Source: an uncultured Clostridia bacterium (GTDB lineage Bacteria; Bacillota; Clostridia; UBA1381). Taken from it: a stretch of DNA of 38,964 nucleotides. Position 1 is the first letter of the stretch. Every line of letters begins with the position of its first letter. A program made the position numbers and the translations under genes. The stretch is taken from the NCBI GenBank assembly GCA_910579415.1, contig CAJTUY010000002.1, forward strand, positions 64,241 to 103,204, in the 5' to 3' direction. Of the stretch, positions 25,416-33,357 are shown in pieces. The notes under the pieces are model-generated. The model saw only the letters and a program-made list of their open reading frames with translations, was not told the origin of the DNA and did no database searches.

Positions 25416-25751
25416 TTACAGGTCGGTATAGACCTTACCGCCCAAAATATGAAAATGCAGATGCGGCACGGTCTGACCGCCGTTTTTGCCGCAGTTATTC
25501 ACAACTCTGTAACCGTCGGCGGCAAATCCGAGTTCCTTTGCAATATGCGGAATTTTTTCCCATACTGCCGCAACGTATTCCGAGTTGGCGGAAGTTATTT
25601 CATTTGCGCTTTCTATATGCGTTTTCGGTATAACCACAATATGCTCTGGCGCCTGCGGATTTATGTCGCGGAACGCAAGAACCATATCGTCCTCATATAC
25701 CTTCGTTGACGGGATTTCACCGTCAATAATTTTGCAGAATAAGCAATCCAT
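25416..25751 (-). CDS. HIT-family nucleotide phosphohydrolase (HinT-like)
   Basis: The 111-residue protein begins MDCLFCKIIDGEIPSTKVYEDD and ends with the histidine triad HLHFHILGG, typical of HinT-type purine nucleoside phosphoramidases. These hydrolyse AMP-lysine-like phosphoramidates and similar adducts. The N-terminal CxxC pattern is common in the family, with further zinc ligands possible. The gene starts 18 bases after metF stops and is followed by a strong terminator, so the two form an operon. No functional link between them is obvious. Confidence 0.95.
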   Translation of the reverse strand: MDCLFCKIIDGEIPSTKVYEDDMVLAFRDINPQAPEHIVVIPKTHIESANEITSANSEYVAAVWEKIPHIAKELGFAADGYRVVNNCGKNGGQTVPHLHFHILGGKVYTDL

Positions 25752-25769
25752 TGTTTTTTTCCTCCTTGT

Positions 25770-26636
25770 TTAAAATAAGCTGTTAATTACCGTTACAATT
25801 TTCTCTGCCGTTTCGGGCTTGTTCATGGTATAAAGATGAATACCATCAATGTCGTTTGAAACAAGTTCGATAATCTGGTCAACGGCATACGCGATACCTG
25901 CCTGTCTGAGCGCTTCGGGATTATCCTGATATTTAGAGAACATACGCATGAACTTCGCAGGCATTGACGCGCCTCCGGACAGTATTGCCATTCTCTGTAT
26001 CTGTCCCGCGCTTGTAAGCGGCATAATTCCTGCCGTAACAGGTACATTTATACCTTTTTTTACAAGCTTATCGTGAAAGTTATAAAACGCATTATTGTCA
26101 AAAAACATTTGTGTTACAAGAAAATCCGCGCCTGCTTCGACTTTTATTTTAAGGTTTTCAATGTCTGTATCAATGTTAGGCGAATCGGGATGACATTCGG
26201 GATAACATGCGCCGCCTACGCAGAAGCCGCCGAAGTTTTTTATTGTTTCGGTAAGCTCGCAGGCATGTTTGTATCCGGGAAACAGCTCGCCCTCGTAGCC
26301 TTGCGGCTTATCTCCCCGAAGCGCAAGTATATTTTTAATGCCAAGCTCTTTGTATTCCGTCAGTCTGTCGGCTATATCCTCTTTGGTGTTTGCCACACAT
26401 GTAAGATGGGCAAGCGCAGGAACGGAAAGATTATTTTTAAGATATGACGCTATCCTTGCAGTGTTTTTTGAGTTGCTTCCGCCTGCGCCGTAAGTAACAC
26501 TCATATAATCAATCGGAAATTTTGAAAGCTTTCGTACGGCGGATTCTACGGCTTCTGTATTTGAGTCCTGTTTGGGCGGAAATACTTCAAATGAGAGTAC
26601 GGGCTTTTTACCCGAAAATATATCTTTAATAAACAT
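25770..26636 (-). CDS. metF: Methylenetetrahydrofolate reductase
   Basis: The 288-residue protein has the TIM-barrel MetF pattern: LSFEVFPPK with the catalytic-region glutamate, YMSVTYGAGGS, LRGDKPQG and ADFLVTQMFFDN. It reduces 5,10-methylene-THF to 5-methyl-THF with an FAD cofactor, for methionine synthesis or, in acetogens, the Wood-Ljungdahl pathway. No zinc-binding MetV partner is next to it. The start follows AAGGAGA. It diverges from galU through a symmetrical shared promoter and is cotranscribed with the HIT gene. Confidence 0.95.
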   Translation of the reverse strand: MFIKDIFSGKKPVLSFEVFPPKQDSNTEAVESAVRKLSKFPIDYMSVTYGAGGSNSKNTARIASYLKNNLSVPALAHLTCVANTKEDIADRLTEYKELGIKNILALRGDKPQGYEGELFPGYKHACELTETIKNFGGFCVGGACYPECHPDSPNIDTDIENLKIKVEAGADFLVTQMFFDNNAFYNFHDKLVKKGINVPVTAGIMPLTSAGQIQRMAILSGGASMPAKFMRMFSKYQDNPEALRQAGIAYAVDQIIELVSNDIDGIHLYTMNKPETAEKIVTVINSLF

Positions 26637-26670
26637 TGCTGAAAATCTCCTTAAACATTTTTATGTTACT

Positions 26671-26706
26671 CTTGTTATTATACAGGAAATTTAGTATAAT
26701 AACAAG
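26671..26706. promoter_or_regulatory. Palindromic overlapping divergent promoter for galU and metF
   Basis: CTTGTTATTATAC (26671-26683) is repeated inverted, without mismatch, as GTATAATAACAAG (26694-26706) around a ten-base centre. On plus, TTGTTA (26672-26677) and TATAAT (26695-26700) are 17 bases apart and drive galU. On minus, TTGTTA (complement of 26700-26705) and TATAAT (complement of 26677-26682) are also 17 apart and drive metF. Both polymerases would occupy the same DNA, so firing should be mutually exclusive. Confidence 0.8.
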
Positions 26707-26746
26707 TAGAATATATAAAAAAATCCAAAAAGGAGGAATTTTAATT

Positions 26747-27616
26747 ATGACAGTACGAAAAGCGGTAATTCCCGCTGCGGGCTTCGGTACTCGTTTTCTG
26801 CCTGCCACAAAGGCCGTTCCAAAGGAAATGCTTCCGATTGTGGACAAACCCACAATACAGTATATTGCAGAAGAGGCAATTAAAGCCGGAATAACCGAGC
26901 TTCTCATAGTTACATCGCGCGGTAAGGAAGCGCTTATGAATCATTTTGACAAGGCATTTGAGCTTGAGGCAGTGCTTGAACGCGACGGAAAAGAAGAAAT
27001 GCTAAAAGCGGTGCGTGAGGTTTCGGATAAAATAGACGTACATTTTATACGTCAGCAGGAGCAAAAGGGTTTGGGACATGCAGTGCTGTATGCAAAAAGC
27101 TTTGTTGCCGGTGAACCTTTCGCAGTAATGCTGGGAGATGATGTGGTCGTATCCGAAAAGCCTTGTATAGGACAGCTGATTGAGCAGTATGAAAAATACG
27201 GATCAACCATTTTGGGAGTGCAGAAGGTGGGCATGGAGCATGTTTCAAAATACGGAATTGTAGACGCTCATTCTGTCGGTGAAAGGGTGTATAAGCTTCA
27301 GGGAATGGTTGAAAAACCTAAAATGGAGGAGGCTCCGTCGGATATGGCGGTACTCGGCAGATACATAATTACGCCTGCTGTATTTGACTGTCTTGAAAAA
27401 ACGCCGAAAGGAGCAGGCGGCGAAATTCAGCTGACCGATGCGCTTGTTATGCTTGCAGAAACTGAAGATATATACGCGTATGACTTTGAAGGCAAGCGTT
27501 ATGATATAGGCAATAAGCAGGGATTTTTGCAGGCAACTGTTGATTTTGCCCTGAGCCGTCCTGATTTGAGAAGTGATTTTATGAAATTTTTGAAGCAGAC
27601 AGTTAAAAATCTTTAA
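26747..27616 (+). CDS. galU: UTP-glucose-1-phosphate uridylyltransferase
   Basis: The 289-residue protein starts MTVRKAVIPAAGFGTRFLPATKAVPKEMLP, the nucleotidyltransferase signature of GalU, and has GLGHAVLYAK, MLGDDVV and GNKQGFLQA. It makes UDP-glucose, a donor for wall and capsule glycans and a cosubstrate of galactose 1-phosphate metabolism. The ATG at 26747 follows AGGAGG at good spacing; the frame is open further upstream but that start would precede the promoter. A bidirectional terminator follows. Confidence 0.96.
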   Translation: MTVRKAVIPAAGFGTRFLPATKAVPKEMLPIVDKPTIQYIAEEAIKAGITELLIVTSRGKEALMNHFDKAFELEAVLERDGKEEMLKAVREVSDKIDVHFIRQQEQKGLGHAVLYAKSFVAGEPFAVMLGDDVVVSEKPCIGQLIEQYEKYGSTILGVQKVGMEHVSKYGIVDAHSVGERVYKLQGMVEKPKMEEAPSDMAVLGRYIITPAVFDCLEKTPKGAGGEIQLTDALVMLAETEDIYAYDFEGKRYDIGNKQGFLQATVDFALSRPDLRSDFMKFLKQTVKNL

Positions 27617-27620
27617 CAAA

Positions 27621-27650
27621 AAAATCAGCTGTTATATAACAGCTGATTTT
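27621..27650. terminator. Bidirectional terminator between galU and the phosphoesterase gene
   Basis: ATCAGCTGTTA and TAACAGCTGAT pair perfectly, flanked by A and T runs on both sides, so it works both ways. Its last base lies inside the stop codon of the minus-strand phosphoesterase gene. Confidence 0.9.
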
Positions 27651-28123
27651 TATTCATATTCCATAATTTTTACATTTATTTTACCATTATCAATTTCCGC
27701 AACTGCATATGAACCGTTGAAGCGTATACTGCCCGGATTTACCGCAGTAATTCCGCCGTCGTACGACGTATATGAAATATGTGTATGCCCAAATACGGCT
27801 AAATCTGCGTTTGCGGCTTTTGCCTTAGCTTTAAGCGTACGGTAGTCGGACTCATATTTTACTCTTTCCTCATGTCCGTGTGTAATAAAAATTCTTACTC
27901 CGTCCAGCATAACAGTCATATGTGAAGGAGCATTCGAAAAGAAGTCGTTATTTCCCTGTACATAATAGATAGGAATATCGGGATAGATGTAGCTTAAATC
28001 CTCCGCATCAGAAGTGCAGTCGCCGGCATGAATCAGAGCGCTGACGTTGTCTGATGAACGGATTATATCTATACAGCGGTTAATATTGCCGTGAGTGTCG
28101 GAAAAAATCAAAATGCGCTTCAA
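27650..28123 (-). CDS. YfcE/MJ0936-family metallophosphoesterase
   Basis: The 157-residue protein has the calcineurin-like dimetal motifs in order: FSDTHGN, HAGDCTSD, GNND, ITHGHE and GHTH. Family members hydrolyse phosphodiesters in vitro; the natural substrate is unclear. The start is TTG at 28123, preceded by AAAAGGAGG at seven bases. It diverges from spoIIE, but the Spo0A boxes lie nearer to spoIIE. Confidence 0.92.
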   Translation of the reverse strand: MKRILIFSDTHGNINRCIDIIRSSDNVSALIHAGDCTSDAEDLSYIYPDIPIYYVQGNNDFFSNAPSHMTVMLDGVRIFITHGHEERVKYESDYRTLKAKAKAANADLAVFGHTHISYTSYDGGITAVNPGSIRFNGSYAVAEIDNGKINVKIMEYE

Positions 28124-28190
28124 TTGTGCCGCCTCCTTTTTATGCTTTAAAATATTGTATCATATATTCTTGTATTTTGTCAAAGCCTGC

Positions 28191-28230
28191 TGTCGAAATT
28201 TTTTTCTGCTTCGACAACAAATTCCGACAG
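28191..28230 (+). promoter_or_regulatory. Three Spo0A boxes upstream of spoIIE
   Basis: TGTCGAA at 28191-28197 is a perfect 0A box. TTCGACA at 28210-28216 is a perfect box in reverse. TCCGACA at 28223-28229 is a reverse box with one change (TGTCGGA). They lie 50-90 bases before the spoIIE start. In Bacillus spoIIE is activated by Spo0A~P with sigma-A, so the arrangement fits. TAAAAT at 28251-28256 may be the -10. Confidence 0.85.
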
Positions 28231-28282
28231 CTTACTCATTTTATATATGGTAAAATATTCCTGTTATGGAGGAGGAATAGCT

Positions 28283-30583
28283 ATGATAAAGCCCAAACTT
28301 AAAGAACAATGGAATACGGAGGCGCTTCGGGCGCCTGTTTTGCGTGATATAGGAATGAGTCTGTTACTTCTGCTTGCGTCAAGAGCGTCTGTGCTTGGAA
28401 TGTTTCCGTTCGGTATCGCATTTTTTGCGTCATGCTTCGACAAAAGCATTGCATATCTCGGAATAACGGCGATGGCGGTGGCAATGCTTACAACGGCAGG
28501 AAGTACGGCATTGATGAAATACATAATTGCCGCTCTGATTTTCTGGATTTATACACGTTTCCGCAAGAAGGACAACCATATTATAGATGCTTCGGTATGC
28601 GGCGCGTCTGTCGTTGCAGGCGGACTGGCATTCTTGATTTACGGCTTTGCCGGGTTTTATGATATACTTATGCTTTTTATAGAGGCTGTTACCGCTTCCA
28701 TTATGTACATAATTTTCAAGAAATCATATGCGCTTATGCGTGACAGAAAAAACCGCGCCAATGCTGCGCAGGACGAGCTTATAAGTCTTGCCCTGAGCAT
28801 AGGCGTTATAATAACGGGTTTATCGGGAATTAACCTTCCGTATAGTACAAGCCTTGCAAACATTGTATCGGTGTATGCGGTGATGTGTATTGCTCTTCAT
28901 TCCTCGCTTGCCGCCGCAGGCAGCGGCGGAGTGTGTATAGGCTTCATGTCGGCGATGTCATCGCCTATGGCAATTGTTACAATGGGAATTTACGGTATGA
29001 GCGCGCTTGGCGGAAATCTGCTTAAGGCGTTCGGTAGGTTTGGCGTTGCGCTCGGCTTTCTGGGCGGAAGCGCGGTGGCGCTTTTGTATGCGGGCAATAC
29101 TTATACGCTTCCCGTTACGCTGATAGAAACATCAATAGGCGCTTTGCTTTTTATGCTTACTCCCAACAAGGCGCATAATGCAGTGGGAGCTGTTTTTTCG
29201 CGTTCAATTCAGATTGAGCCGCTTTTAAGTGATGTGCGTGTTAAGGAGTATTTGTCGCTCAAGCTTGAGAAAACGGCAGGCGCGTTTAAAAGTCTGGAGG
29301 AATGTTTTGAAAATGCATCAGAAAAACGTTTAAAAGCGTATAATAAGGATGTTGCATCACTGTTTGATGAGGTTGCGGACAGGGTGTGCGAGGGCTGTCC
29401 AAATGCGCCGAAATGCTGGCAGTCGGATTTTACGCGTACATACAGAAGCATAATGACGCTTCTTGATACAATAGAAACACGCGGTATTCTTACGCTTACT
29501 TCAGTACCTGTTACTTTTCGTGAAAAGTGTCTTCGGTGCGAGTTGTTTGTAGTAGAATTTAATCATGTCTATGAGCTTTATAAGAAAAATCTTGTGTACA
29601 TGGGCGAGGCGGTTACCGGACGCGACCTTGTGGCGAGCCAATACAGGGAGATGTCACAGCTGCTGCGTGATATGTCTGATGAAATAACGGAAGGATTTTC
29701 ATTTAAAGAAGAACGCGAAGAGGAGATTGTAGATGAGCTTGGAAAAATCGGTATAAATGTTTTTGAAATAAGCGTAATAGAAAGCGGTCATGGTAAAATG
29801 GAGGTGTATCTTGATGTCGATAAAAGCGCAGAAACGGGTAAAATTGAGAGTATATTGGAGAATGTTCTGTGCGTGCCTATGATGTTTGACCGTATTGAGG
29901 CAGGCGGTCTTTCACGTTTTACTTCGCGCGCAAAATTCAGCGCCGAAATTGCTCTCCGCCAGAAAAGCCGTGATTTCAGCGAGGTTTCAGGTGACAGCGC
30001 AGACAGTTTTATTACTGATGATTATAAACATTATGTAATTTTGTCCGACGGTATGGGAAGCGGTAAGCGTGCAATGACCGAAAGCCATATTACTCTGAAG
30101 CTTCTGCGTGAGTTTTTACAGTCGGGATTTAATGTTAAAACAGCTATCGATATGATAAATTCAGCGCTTTGCCTGCGTCTTGATTATGAATGTTTTTCAA
30201 CGGTTGACCTGCTGTGTATAGACCTTATGACAGGCGTATGTGAATTTTATAAAATAGGCGGCGCGGAAAGTATTGTGCTTCACGGCGCGAATGTTGAAAC
30301 GGTGTTCTCAGTGTCGCTGCCTGTCGGAATGATGTCGGAAATCAAGGTGCAGAGTCAGACAAAGCGTCTTGCGGACGGCGATACAATTATTATGATGACA
30401 GACGGTGTAAGTGAAGCCGGCTTCGGGACCGTACGCACCGAATGGCTGAAAAAAGAGATTAAAATGCCGCGCGATACTATGGACGAGCTTGCCGAAGCCG
30501 TTATTAACACCGCTGTTAAAAAGAGCCGCGATGCGGTAGTAGATGATATGACGGTTGTCGCGATAAGGTTAGCGGAAAATTGA
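28283..30583 (+). CDS. spoIIE: Stage II sporulation protein E, PP2C-type phosphatase
   Basis: The 766-residue protein has about ten N-terminal transmembrane segments (to about residue 300), a central regulatory region with a CEGCPNAPKCW and KCLRCELF cysteine pattern, and a C-terminal PP2C domain (HYVILSDGMGSGKRA with D589, IGGAESI, MMTDGVSEAG, DDMTVVAIRL). It dephosphorylates SpoIIAA to release sigma-F in the forespore. The start at 28283 follows GGAGGAGGA; the upstream in-frame ATG at 28247 overlaps the promoter region. Regulation by Spo0A is indicated by the three boxes upstream. No terminator lies between it and alaS. Confidence 0.96.
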   Translation: MIKPKLKEQWNTEALRAPVLRDIGMSLLLLLASRASVLGMFPFGIAFFASCFDKSIAYLGITAMAVAMLTTAGSTALMKYIIAALIFWIYTRFRKKDNHIIDASVCGASVVAGGLAFLIYGFAGFYDILMLFIEAVTASIMYIIFKKSYALMRDRKNRANAAQDELISLALSIGVIITGLSGINLPYSTSLANIVSVYAVMCIALHSSLAAAGSGGVCIGFMSAMSSPMAIVTMGIYGMSALGGNLLKAFGRFGVALGFLGGSAVALLYAGNTYTLPVTLIETSIGALLFMLTPNKAHNAVGAVFSRSIQIEPLLSDVRVKEYLSLKLEKTAGAFKSLEECFENASEKRLKAYNKDVASLFDEVADRVCEGCPNAPKCWQSDFTRTYRSIMTLLDTIETRGILTLTSVPVTFREKCLRCELFVVEFNHVYELYKKNLVYMGEAVTGRDLVASQYREMSQLLRDMSDEITEGFSFKEEREEEIVDELGKIGINVFEISVIESGHGKMEVYLDVDKSAETGKIESILENVLCVPMMFDRIEAGGLSRFTSRAKFSAEIALRQKSRDFSEVSGDSADSFITDDYKHYVILSDGMGSGKRAMTESHITLKLLREFLQSGFNVKTAIDMINSALCLRLDYECFSTVDLLCIDLMTGVCEFYKIGGAESIVLHGANVETVFSVSLPVGMMSEIKVQSQTKRLADGDTIIMMTDGVSEAGFGTVRTEWLKKEIKMPRDTMDELAEAVINTAVKKSRDAVVDDMTVVAIRLAEN

Positions 30584-30596
30584 AGCTAATCAGCAC

Positions 30597-30635
30597 TTGA
30601 CATCTATTGACAAATTTTATATAATAAAATAGTAT
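30597..30635 (+). promoter_or_regulatory. Two overlapping sigma-A promoters before alaS
   Basis: TTGACA (30597-30602) with TATAAT (30620-30625) is a perfect consensus promoter with 17-base spacing. A second TTGACA (30607-30612) has TAGTAT (30630-30635) at the same spacing, shifted by ten bases. No T-box leader is present. Confidence 0.8.
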
Positions 30636-30668
30636 GGTATTGTAAAATGTAAAAGGAGATAGATTAAG

Positions 30669-33305
30669 ATGAAGTCAATGGGTGTAAATGAAATCCGCGA
30701 AAAGTTTTTAAGCTTTTTTGAGAGCAAGGGCTGTTTAAGGCTCGGGAGCTTTCCGCTCATTCCGAAAAATGACGCGAGCCTGCTTTTAATAAATTCGGGA
30801 ATGGCACCGATGAAACAATGGTTTCAGAACCCTGAAACAGCGCCTAAGCGACGTGTTACAACATGTCAGAAATGTATACGCACAGGCGATATTGAAAATG
30901 TAGGAAAAACTGCGCGTCATGGTACATTTTTTGAGATGCTCGGCAATTTCTCGTTCGGTGATTACTTTAAGAAGGAAGCGACAGCATGGGCATGGGAATT
31001 TTTTACAGAGGTAATGGAAATTCCGAAGGAACGTCTGTGGATTTCGGTTTATGAGGATGATAACGAAGCGAAGGATATATGGATAAACGAAGTCGGAGTT
31101 GACCCGAAGCATATAGTAAAGCTCGGTAAAGAAGACAACTTCTGGGAGCATGGCACAGGACCGTGCGGTCCGTGCAGCGAGATTTACTTTGACAGGGGCG
31201 AGGAATACGGATGCGGTGAACCGACTTGTGGAGTGGGTTGTGAATGTGACCGCTTCATGGAAGTATGGAACCTCGTATTTACTCAGTTTGACAAGGACGA
31301 GGACGGTAATTACAATCCGCTTCCAAACCCTAATATTGATACTGGTATGGGACTTGAAAGACTTGCCGTTGTTATGCAGGGTGTGGATAATCTGTTTGAA
31401 GTAGATACGGTTCAGGATGTTATTAAGCATATATGCCGCGTCGCAGGTATTGAATATAAAAAAGATGATAAGAAAGATGTTTCGCTGCGTGTTATTGCAG
31501 ACCATATAAGAAGTACGGTTATGATGGTTTCCGACGGTGTTATTCCATCGAACGAGGGACGCGGATATGTTCTTCGACGTCTGCTGCGCCGCGCAGCGCG
31601 TCATGGCAAGCTTCTTAACATAAACAAGCAGTTTTTATATGAGGTTGCGGATACGGTTATTAACTGTTCAAAGGACGCGTATCCGGAGCTTGAGGAAAAA
31701 CGTGAATATATTAAAAATATAATTAAAAAAGAGGAGGAGCGTTTTGACGCTACTATTGACAATGGTCTTGTGGTGCTTAACAGCTATATTGAAGGCGCGA
31801 AAAAGGCAGACCGTAAAAATCTTACGGGCGAGGAAGCCTTTAAGCTTCATGATACCTATGGTTTTCCGCTTGACTTGACAATAGAAATGGCACAGGAGCA
31901 GGGACTTGAGGTAGATATTGACGGCTTTAACAGAGCAATGCAGGAACAGAAGGATACTGCAAGAAACGCGCGTGCGGACGGTTCAAGCTGGGACGGTGAT
32001 GAAGTGTATGAATTTGATGCCGAACCGACTGTATTTGTCGGCTATGACACGTTGGAATGCGAGGCAAAGGTAGTAGGTATTGTAGTTGAGGACGAAGGCA
32101 TATGCGATGAGATAACAGGAAATCAGAACGGTTTTATTGTAACAGACAAAACACCGTTTTATGCTGAAATGGGCGGTCAGACAGGCGATATTGGCAGCAT
32201 TGCAGTAAACGGCAGGACTGCGGAGGTTGTCAACACAACCAAAACAGCTGAAGGATATTATATGCATGAGGTTATCATGCAGTCCGCGTCTGTTAAGACA
32301 GGTGACACTGTTACAATGACGGTTGATAAATCGCATAGAATGTCAGTTTGCCGCAACCATACAGCTACACATATACTGGATAAGGCGCTTCGTGATGTTC
32401 TCGGTTCGCATGTTGCTCAGGCAGGCTCGCTTGTTGAAGCTGACAGACTGCGTTTTGACTTTTCGCATTTTGAAGCGATGACAGCGGAACAGATAAAGGA
32501 AACTGAAAGAATTGTAAATGAGAAAATTCTTGCATGTATAGATGTAAAAGTACAGGAACTTCCGATTGAGGAGGCTAAAAAGCTTGGCGCGATTGCTCTG
32601 TTTGGTGAAAAGTACGGAGATGTAGTACGCGTGGTGTCGGTAGGAGATTACAGCGTAGAATTTTGCGGAGGTACGCACCTTACAAATTCGGCGCAGTGCG
32701 GATTGTTTAAAATTATTTCCGAGAGCGGTGTTGCCGCAGGTGTAAGACGTATTGAAGCGATTACGGGCAAGGGTGTTCTCCGGTATATTGAAAATAATGA
32801 TAAGCTTATAGCAAGTACGGCGGCGGCGCTAAAAACCAATTTGCTTGGTGAAATAGATAAAAAAGCGGAAAGCGCAATGGAGAAAAACCGCGAGCTTGAA
32901 AAACAGATTGACGGATTCAAGGAAAAAATGGCTGCCGCAAAGGTAAGTAATATTATGGCAGGCGTTAAGCATATCGGTGAAATCAATCTTCTGACCGCGC
33001 AGGTTGACGGCATGGGCGCTGACGAGATGAAGTCAATGGCTGATAAGGTTAAAGAGGAAGTACCGAACAGTGTTGCGGTTATGGGTGCGTATACGGACGG
33101 AAAGATTACATTTGTTGCGATGGCTTCAAAGGACGCCGTAAAAATGGGTGTTCACTGCGGTAATATTATTAAGGAAATCACTGCTGTTGCCGGCGGACGC
33201 GGCGGCGGAAAGCCCGATATGGCTCAGGGCGGCGGCTCAGATGCAAGCAAAATTGACGATGCGCTTGCACGTGTTGATGAAATAGTGGCAGAACAAATTA
33301 AATAA
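30669..33305 (+). CDS. alaS: Alanyl-tRNA synthetase
   Basis: The 878-residue protein is full length: a class II catalytic core (INSGMAPMKQWF, TARHGTFFEMLGNFSFGDYFK, GTGPCGPCSEIYFDRG, DTGMGLERL), an editing domain with HTATHILDKAL and CGGTHLTNS, and a C-terminal DHHA1 domain ending GGRGGGKPDMAQGGG. It charges tRNA-Ala and edits Ser and Gly mischarges. The start follows AAAAGGAG. It has its own strong promoters and a bidirectional terminator after the stop, so it is monocistronic. Confidence 0.98.
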   Translation: MKSMGVNEIREKFLSFFESKGCLRLGSFPLIPKNDASLLLINSGMAPMKQWFQNPETAPKRRVTTCQKCIRTGDIENVGKTARHGTFFEMLGNFSFGDYFKKEATAWAWEFFTEVMEIPKERLWISVYEDDNEAKDIWINEVGVDPKHIVKLGKEDNFWEHGTGPCGPCSEIYFDRGEEYGCGEPTCGVGCECDRFMEVWNLVFTQFDKDEDGNYNPLPNPNIDTGMGLERLAVVMQGVDNLFEVDTVQDVIKHICRVAGIEYKKDDKKDVSLRVIADHIRSTVMMVSDGVIPSNEGRGYVLRRLLRRAARHGKLLNINKQFLYEVADTVINCSKDAYPELEEKREYIKNIIKKEEERFDATIDNGLVVLNSYIEGAKKADRKNLTGEEAFKLHDTYGFPLDLTIEMAQEQGLEVDIDGFNRAMQEQKDTARNARADGSSWDGDEVYEFDAEPTVFVGYDTLECEAKVVGIVVEDEGICDEITGNQNGFIVTDKTPFYAEMGGQTGDIGSIAVNGRTAEVVNTTKTAEGYYMHEVIMQSASVKTGDTVTMTVDKSHRMSVCRNHTATHILDKALRDVLGSHVAQAGSLVEADRLRFDFSHFEAMTAEQIKETERIVNEKILACIDVKVQELPIEEAKKLGAIALFGEKYGDVVRVVSVGDYSVEFCGGTHLTNSAQCGLFKIISESGVAAGVRRIEAITGKGVLRYIENNDKLIASTAAALKTNLLGEIDKKAESAMEKNRELEKQIDGFKEKMAAAKVSNIMAGVKHIGEINLLTAQVDGMGADEMKSMADKVKEEVPNSVAVMGAYTDGKITFVAMASKDAVKMGVHCGNIIKEITAVAGGRGGGKPDMAQGGGSDASKIDDALARVDEIVAEQIK

Positions 33306-33313
33306 TAAAAAGT

Positions 33314-33345
33314 GAGTGACTGTTCTGATACAGTCACTCGTTTTG
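33314..33345. terminator. Bidirectional terminator between alaS and the PurF-like gene
   Basis: GAGTGACTGT (33314-33323) and ACAGTCACTC (33330-33339) pair perfectly; GTTTTGTT follows on plus and ACTTTTTATT on minus. Confidence 0.88.
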
Positions 33346-33357
33346 TTATAGGCTTTA

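Noticed and set aside
30786..31604. A 272-codon open frame on the minus strand.
   Set aside because: It lies wholly inside alaS, is antisense, has biased low-quality composition and no binding site.
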